Below are positions 61,834-64,000 of a DNA stretch of 64,000 bases, one piece after another. The notes below the pieces were generated by a model that was not told the DNA's origin, searched no databases, and saw only the letters and a program-made list of their open reading frames with translations. Source of the stretch: Niabella sp. (GTDB taxonomy: Bacteria; Bacteroidota; Bacteroidia; Chitinophagales; Chitinophagaceae); assembly GCF_030150205.1 (NCBI RefSeq), contig NZ_JASLGT010000034.1:152657-216656 (forward strand), written 5' to 3'. Each line of letters starts with the position of its first letter. The first letter of the stretch is position 1. Position numbers and translations under genes: made by a program.

Positions 61834-62499
61834 ATGAAAACGATCTGTTTTTTTTGTGGAATATTATTGTCTTTGTATACGGCAGCTGCCGGTGCGGCAG
61901 ATCTGCCGCTGAAGAGCTGGCAGGGCAATGATAAAATGCCCCTGGTACTTTATATAAGCGGGGATGGCGGATTAAACAGCTTTACCAATGATTTTTGCAA
62001 GGGTATCAGCCAATCGGGCTACGCCGTTACGGCGATCAATTCAAAATCGTATTTCTGGAGTAAAAAAACGCCGGAGCAGGTGGGAACAGAACTTACGGCC
62101 TACCTGGATGGTGTACTCAAAAGCCGGCCCAACCAGCAATTGCTGATTGTGGGGTATTCCTTCGGAGCAGATGTAACGCCTTTTATCCTGAATCGGTTAG
62201 GTAGTTTTGTTAAAAGCCATGTGCTGCGTACCGTGTTGATGGCACCATCACCTACTACAGACTTTGTTATCCGTGTGTCTGATATGTGGGGCACACCCAA
62301 AAAAAGGAGCATGGATGTGGTGGCTGAGATCAACCGGGCTGCCGGTCAGCGGATCGTGGCGATCCTGCCGGGTGATGGCAACGATTTTCCCGTGCAGGCG
62401 GTGAAGCTCGCGGGCTTTAAAACAACCGTTTTAAAAGGTGGGCATCATTTTGGAGGCGATACAGCGGATCTTGTAAAAATAGTTGCCGGTCATTTCTGA
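61834..62499 (+). CDS. VirJ/AcvB-like periplasmic serine hydrolase
   Basis: 221 residues with a signal peptide to about residue 22 (TAAAGAADL). The VirJ-family block is clear: PLVLYISGDGGLNSFTNDFC, AVTAINSKSYFWSKKTPEQ, and the nucleophile elbow LLIVGYSFGADVTPF with Ser109; His204 or His205 in KGGHHFGGD completes the triad. In Agrobacterium and Rhizobium, AcvB/AtvA is encoded next to the MprF homologue LpiA and hydrolyses lysyl-phosphatidylglycerol; VirJ is its Ti-plasmid copy. The same gene pair in this window, three bases apart, strongly suggests the same lipid cycle. The next gene starts on the last base of this stop codon. Confidence 0.92.
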   Translation: MKTICFFCGILLSLYTAAAGAADLPLKSWQGNDKMPLVLYISGDGGLNSFTNDFCKGISQSGYAVTAINSKSYFWSKKTPEQVGTELTAYLDGVLKSRPNQQLLIVGYSFGADVTPFILNRLGSFVKSHVLRTVLMAPSPTTDFVIRVSDMWGTPKKRSMDVVAEINRAAGQRIVAILPGDGNDFPVQAVKLAGFKTTVLKGGHHFGGDTADLVKIVAGHF

Positions 62500-63473
62500 T
62501 GAAAACGTTTTACAGGTATGTGATGGTATGCGGCTTGCTGGTTATGCTGCATACGACGCAGGCCCAAACAAAAAGGGACACGGCTTATATTGGCGAATAC
62601 GCCCGGGAAAATACCGTTGAAGTATACCCGGGATATTATACGACCCGGTTCAATTTTTCGGGCTTCGGAAAAAGGCCCTCGCATTTCCAGCTTACGGCAA
62701 ATACCAATGCCTATGCCGGCTTCTATGTAAACTATAAATGGCTGGCGTTTCAATATGCCTGGGGCATACCGGGTACAGAACTGGCCAAGGGCATTAAGCT
62801 GAAACATATTTCTTTCTCATTCCGTTATAACCGGCCCCGATTAAGCATCTATCCTTTTTTTGACGGATACGACGGGCTGCTGCTTCAAACGGCAAAGCCA
62901 CATCCGCGGTTTGATTCATTCCGCGGTATGCAGTTATTTCGCGCGGGCACGCAATTATATTATTTTACCAATACTGAACGTTACGGATACCGGGCGGGCC
63001 TTTCTTTTTCAGAACGGCAGCTTCGTTCTGCAGGGGGGATCGTTTTGAGTGCAACTCCCCAATGGCAAAAGATCAACTGGAAAACCCCTTCGCGGGCGTT
63101 GATCCATGATTCGGTTACTTACCAGCTGCTGGCTTCGGATCCCCAATGGCTGAGTATGGTCGTAGGCGCCGGCTATAATTATAACTGGGTATTCCAGAAG
63201 GGCAAATGGATCATATCGCCTGCACTGATCGGAGGTGTTGGCGGTATTAAGGAGCTCAATAATGCCCGGTCCGTACAACCCGTACTCAACCTGCAGGCCT
63301 GGATAAATGCGGGCTACAGCGGCCCGGTATTTTATGCCTATATAAACGGAAACCTGCAGGTAACCCAAACCCATCTTATTGTAAGAAAGCTGAACACCCG
63401 TGATGATGAATTATCCCTTACCCTCGGATACCGGTTTAAGAGTCATTCGAAAAAAGTGCTGGGGATGTTGTAG
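62499..63473 (+). CDS. DUF4421 family protein (probable outer-membrane barrel)
   Basis: 324 residues, signal peptide to about residue 23 (LHTTQAQ). DUF4421 pattern: LTANTNAYAGFYVNYKWLAF, ISFSFRYNRPRLSIYPFFDG, SMVVGAGYNYNWVFQKGKWI and the C-terminal LSLTLGYRFKSHSKKV. Regular alternating strands and a final aromatic suggest a large beta-barrel. Family function is unknown; it is restricted mostly to Bacteroidota. Its ATG overlaps the VirJ-like stop (TGATG), so translation is coupled and it very likely belongs to the lipid-modification operon. Confidence 0.88.
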   Translation: MKTFYRYVMVCGLLVMLHTTQAQTKRDTAYIGEYARENTVEVYPGYYTTRFNFSGFGKRPSHFQLTANTNAYAGFYVNYKWLAFQYAWGIPGTELAKGIKLKHISFSFRYNRPRLSIYPFFDGYDGLLLQTAKPHPRFDSFRGMQLFRAGTQLYYFTNTERYGYRAGLSFSERQLRSAGGIVLSATPQWQKINWKTPSRALIHDSVTYQLLASDPQWLSMVVGAGYNYNWVFQKGKWIISPALIGGVGGIKELNNARSVQPVLNLQAWINAGYSGPVFYAYINGNLQVTQTHLIVRKLNTRDDELSLTLGYRFKSHSKKVLGML

Positions 63474-63484
63474 GGAGGGAACAG

Positions 63485-63570
63485 GCAGTGGGCAATAGTG
63501 AATAGGCAATAGTGAATAGGAAGTAGTCAATAGGGAGTAGTGAATAGGCAACAGTGAATAGAGAATGGCT
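63485..63570. repeat. Short tandem repeat of CAATAGTGAATAGG type
   Basis: About six degenerate copies of a 12-14-bp unit, starting 12 bases after the DUF4421 stop. Its reverse strand would code a Tyr/Leu/Ser-rich repeat peptide, but there is no other sign of a gene. Confidence 0.65.
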
Positions 63571-63632
63571 GAAGTACTGAACCGGAGGTACTGTGAAATA
63601 TTTAATGGGCAAATTTTAAAAGTCAAAGATCC

Positions 63633-63803
63633 GGCATTCAGCTATCGGCTATCAGAGTTATCAGTTATCGGCGATCAGTTATCAGATGGGAACGTTTGAA
63701 TAAGAAGATCATTATTCAATGTGGATCTTGTATAGATCTATAACCCCGAATGGGAGCTATGACACTGAGAAAACTGATAGCTGATAACTGAACGCTGAAT
63801 GCC
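63633..63803. repeat. Solo copy of the 43-kb repeat unit with terminal inverted repeats
   Basis: Bounded by a perfect 10-bp inverted repeat GGCATTCAGC (63633-63642) and GCTGAATGCC (63794-63803), extended imperfectly by TATCGGCTATCAG on the left and CTGATAGCTGATAACTGA on the right. The 100-bp interior (GAACGTTTGAATAAGAAGAT, CATTATTCAATGTGGATCTT) is a diverged copy of the unit at 43260-44370. No coding potential. The remaining bases to the window end (63804-64000) show no feature. Confidence 0.75.
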
Positions 63804-64000
63804 AGTTCCTGGTTCCAGGTTAATTCTGTTTGGTACTTGATGTTGAAGGTTAAATCACCGATCACGGGACAACAATGAATGAAAACTGAGAACTCCTATG
63901 TTTGATTATAAAAAGTTCTTTGAGATATAGATCAAAGTTACCAATAGTTTTGAGTTTAATAAAGGTGAGAGGAGAGTGAGAGCGGGCTGAACGCTAAATA

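Noticed and set aside
63411..63626. 71-codon minus-strand frame rich in Tyr, Leu, Ser and Pro
   Set aside because: Translation of the CAATAGTGAATAGG short tandem repeat.

Overview
The window is chromosomal DNA from a member of the Bacteroidota, most likely the Chitinophagaceae (a Niabella/Chitinophaga-like bacterium). The evidence is indirect but consistent: promoters of the Bacteroidota type (-33 TTG, -7 TAnnTTTG) instead of E. coli -35/-10 boxes, almost no Shine-Dalgarno sequences, families typical of the phylum (DUF4421, DUF1835, plug-only TonB-receptor-like proteins, GxxExxY protein, LytTR regulators, large PheT), and many intergenic repeats. No rRNA, IS element, prophage or CRISPR array was found. 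The only RNA gene seen is one tRNA-Ala(GGC).

Layout. 1-8 kb: 3' part of rimO, a secreted PhoPQ-activated-type hydrolase, a dihydrofolate-reductase-like protein, two unknown proteins, an AraC regulator with an SDR oxidoreductase, and a divergent LysR/MdaB-type quinone reductase pair. 8.4-11.3 kb: three stretches of an ~85-bp REP-like repeat that surround a GxxExxY (PD-(D/E)XK nuclease-like) gene and an aldo/keto reductase-VOC pair. 11.3-14.5 kb: two secreted glycosidases (GH29, GH16). 15-21.6 kb: an orphan E2 acyltransferase, dcd, a phosphopantetheinyl transferase, recN, a zinc-ribbon coiled-coil protein and a Nif3-like protein. 21.8-26.7 kb: two tandem paralogous plug-domain proteins. 26.8-33.6 kb: grpE-dnaJ, a DUF1835 protein, a HigBA-type toxin-antitoxin pair, a topoisomerase IV A subunit and MgtC. 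33.7-43.2 kb: a thioredoxin-like protein, a Gfo/Idh/MocA oxidoreductase, the pheT-coiled-coil-zapA operon, TlpA, a lipoprotein serpin and a GT2 glycosyltransferase.

43.2-44.5 kb is a non-coding tandem array (unit about 160 bp), followed by tgt-lptF/G, a citrate synthase of the mitochondrial type with a striking palindrome upstream, a YtxH/holin-like triad, an acetyltransferase and the tRNA. 51-57 kb holds a rare fusion of a xylose-isomerase-like TIM barrel with a YdcF domain, a LytTR response regulator and a CHASE3 hybrid histidine kinase. 57.8-63.5 kb holds two small Lys-rich exported proteins, then a probable operon: outer-membrane barrel, MprF-like aminoacyl-phospholipid synthase/flippase, VirJ/AcvB-like hydrolase and DUF4421 protein. 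The tail is repeats.

Most genes are housekeeping. The parts that deserve attention are (i) the nuclease gene nested in REP-like arrays, (ii) the mprF-virJ-DUF4421 operon, a likely make-and-break system for aminoacylated lipids, (iii) the dispersed ~160-bp repeat family, (iv) the TIM-barrel/YdcF fusion and (v) the mitochondrial-type citrate synthase with its palindromic upstream region. Identifications rest on reading motifs and remembered family features; no database search was run.
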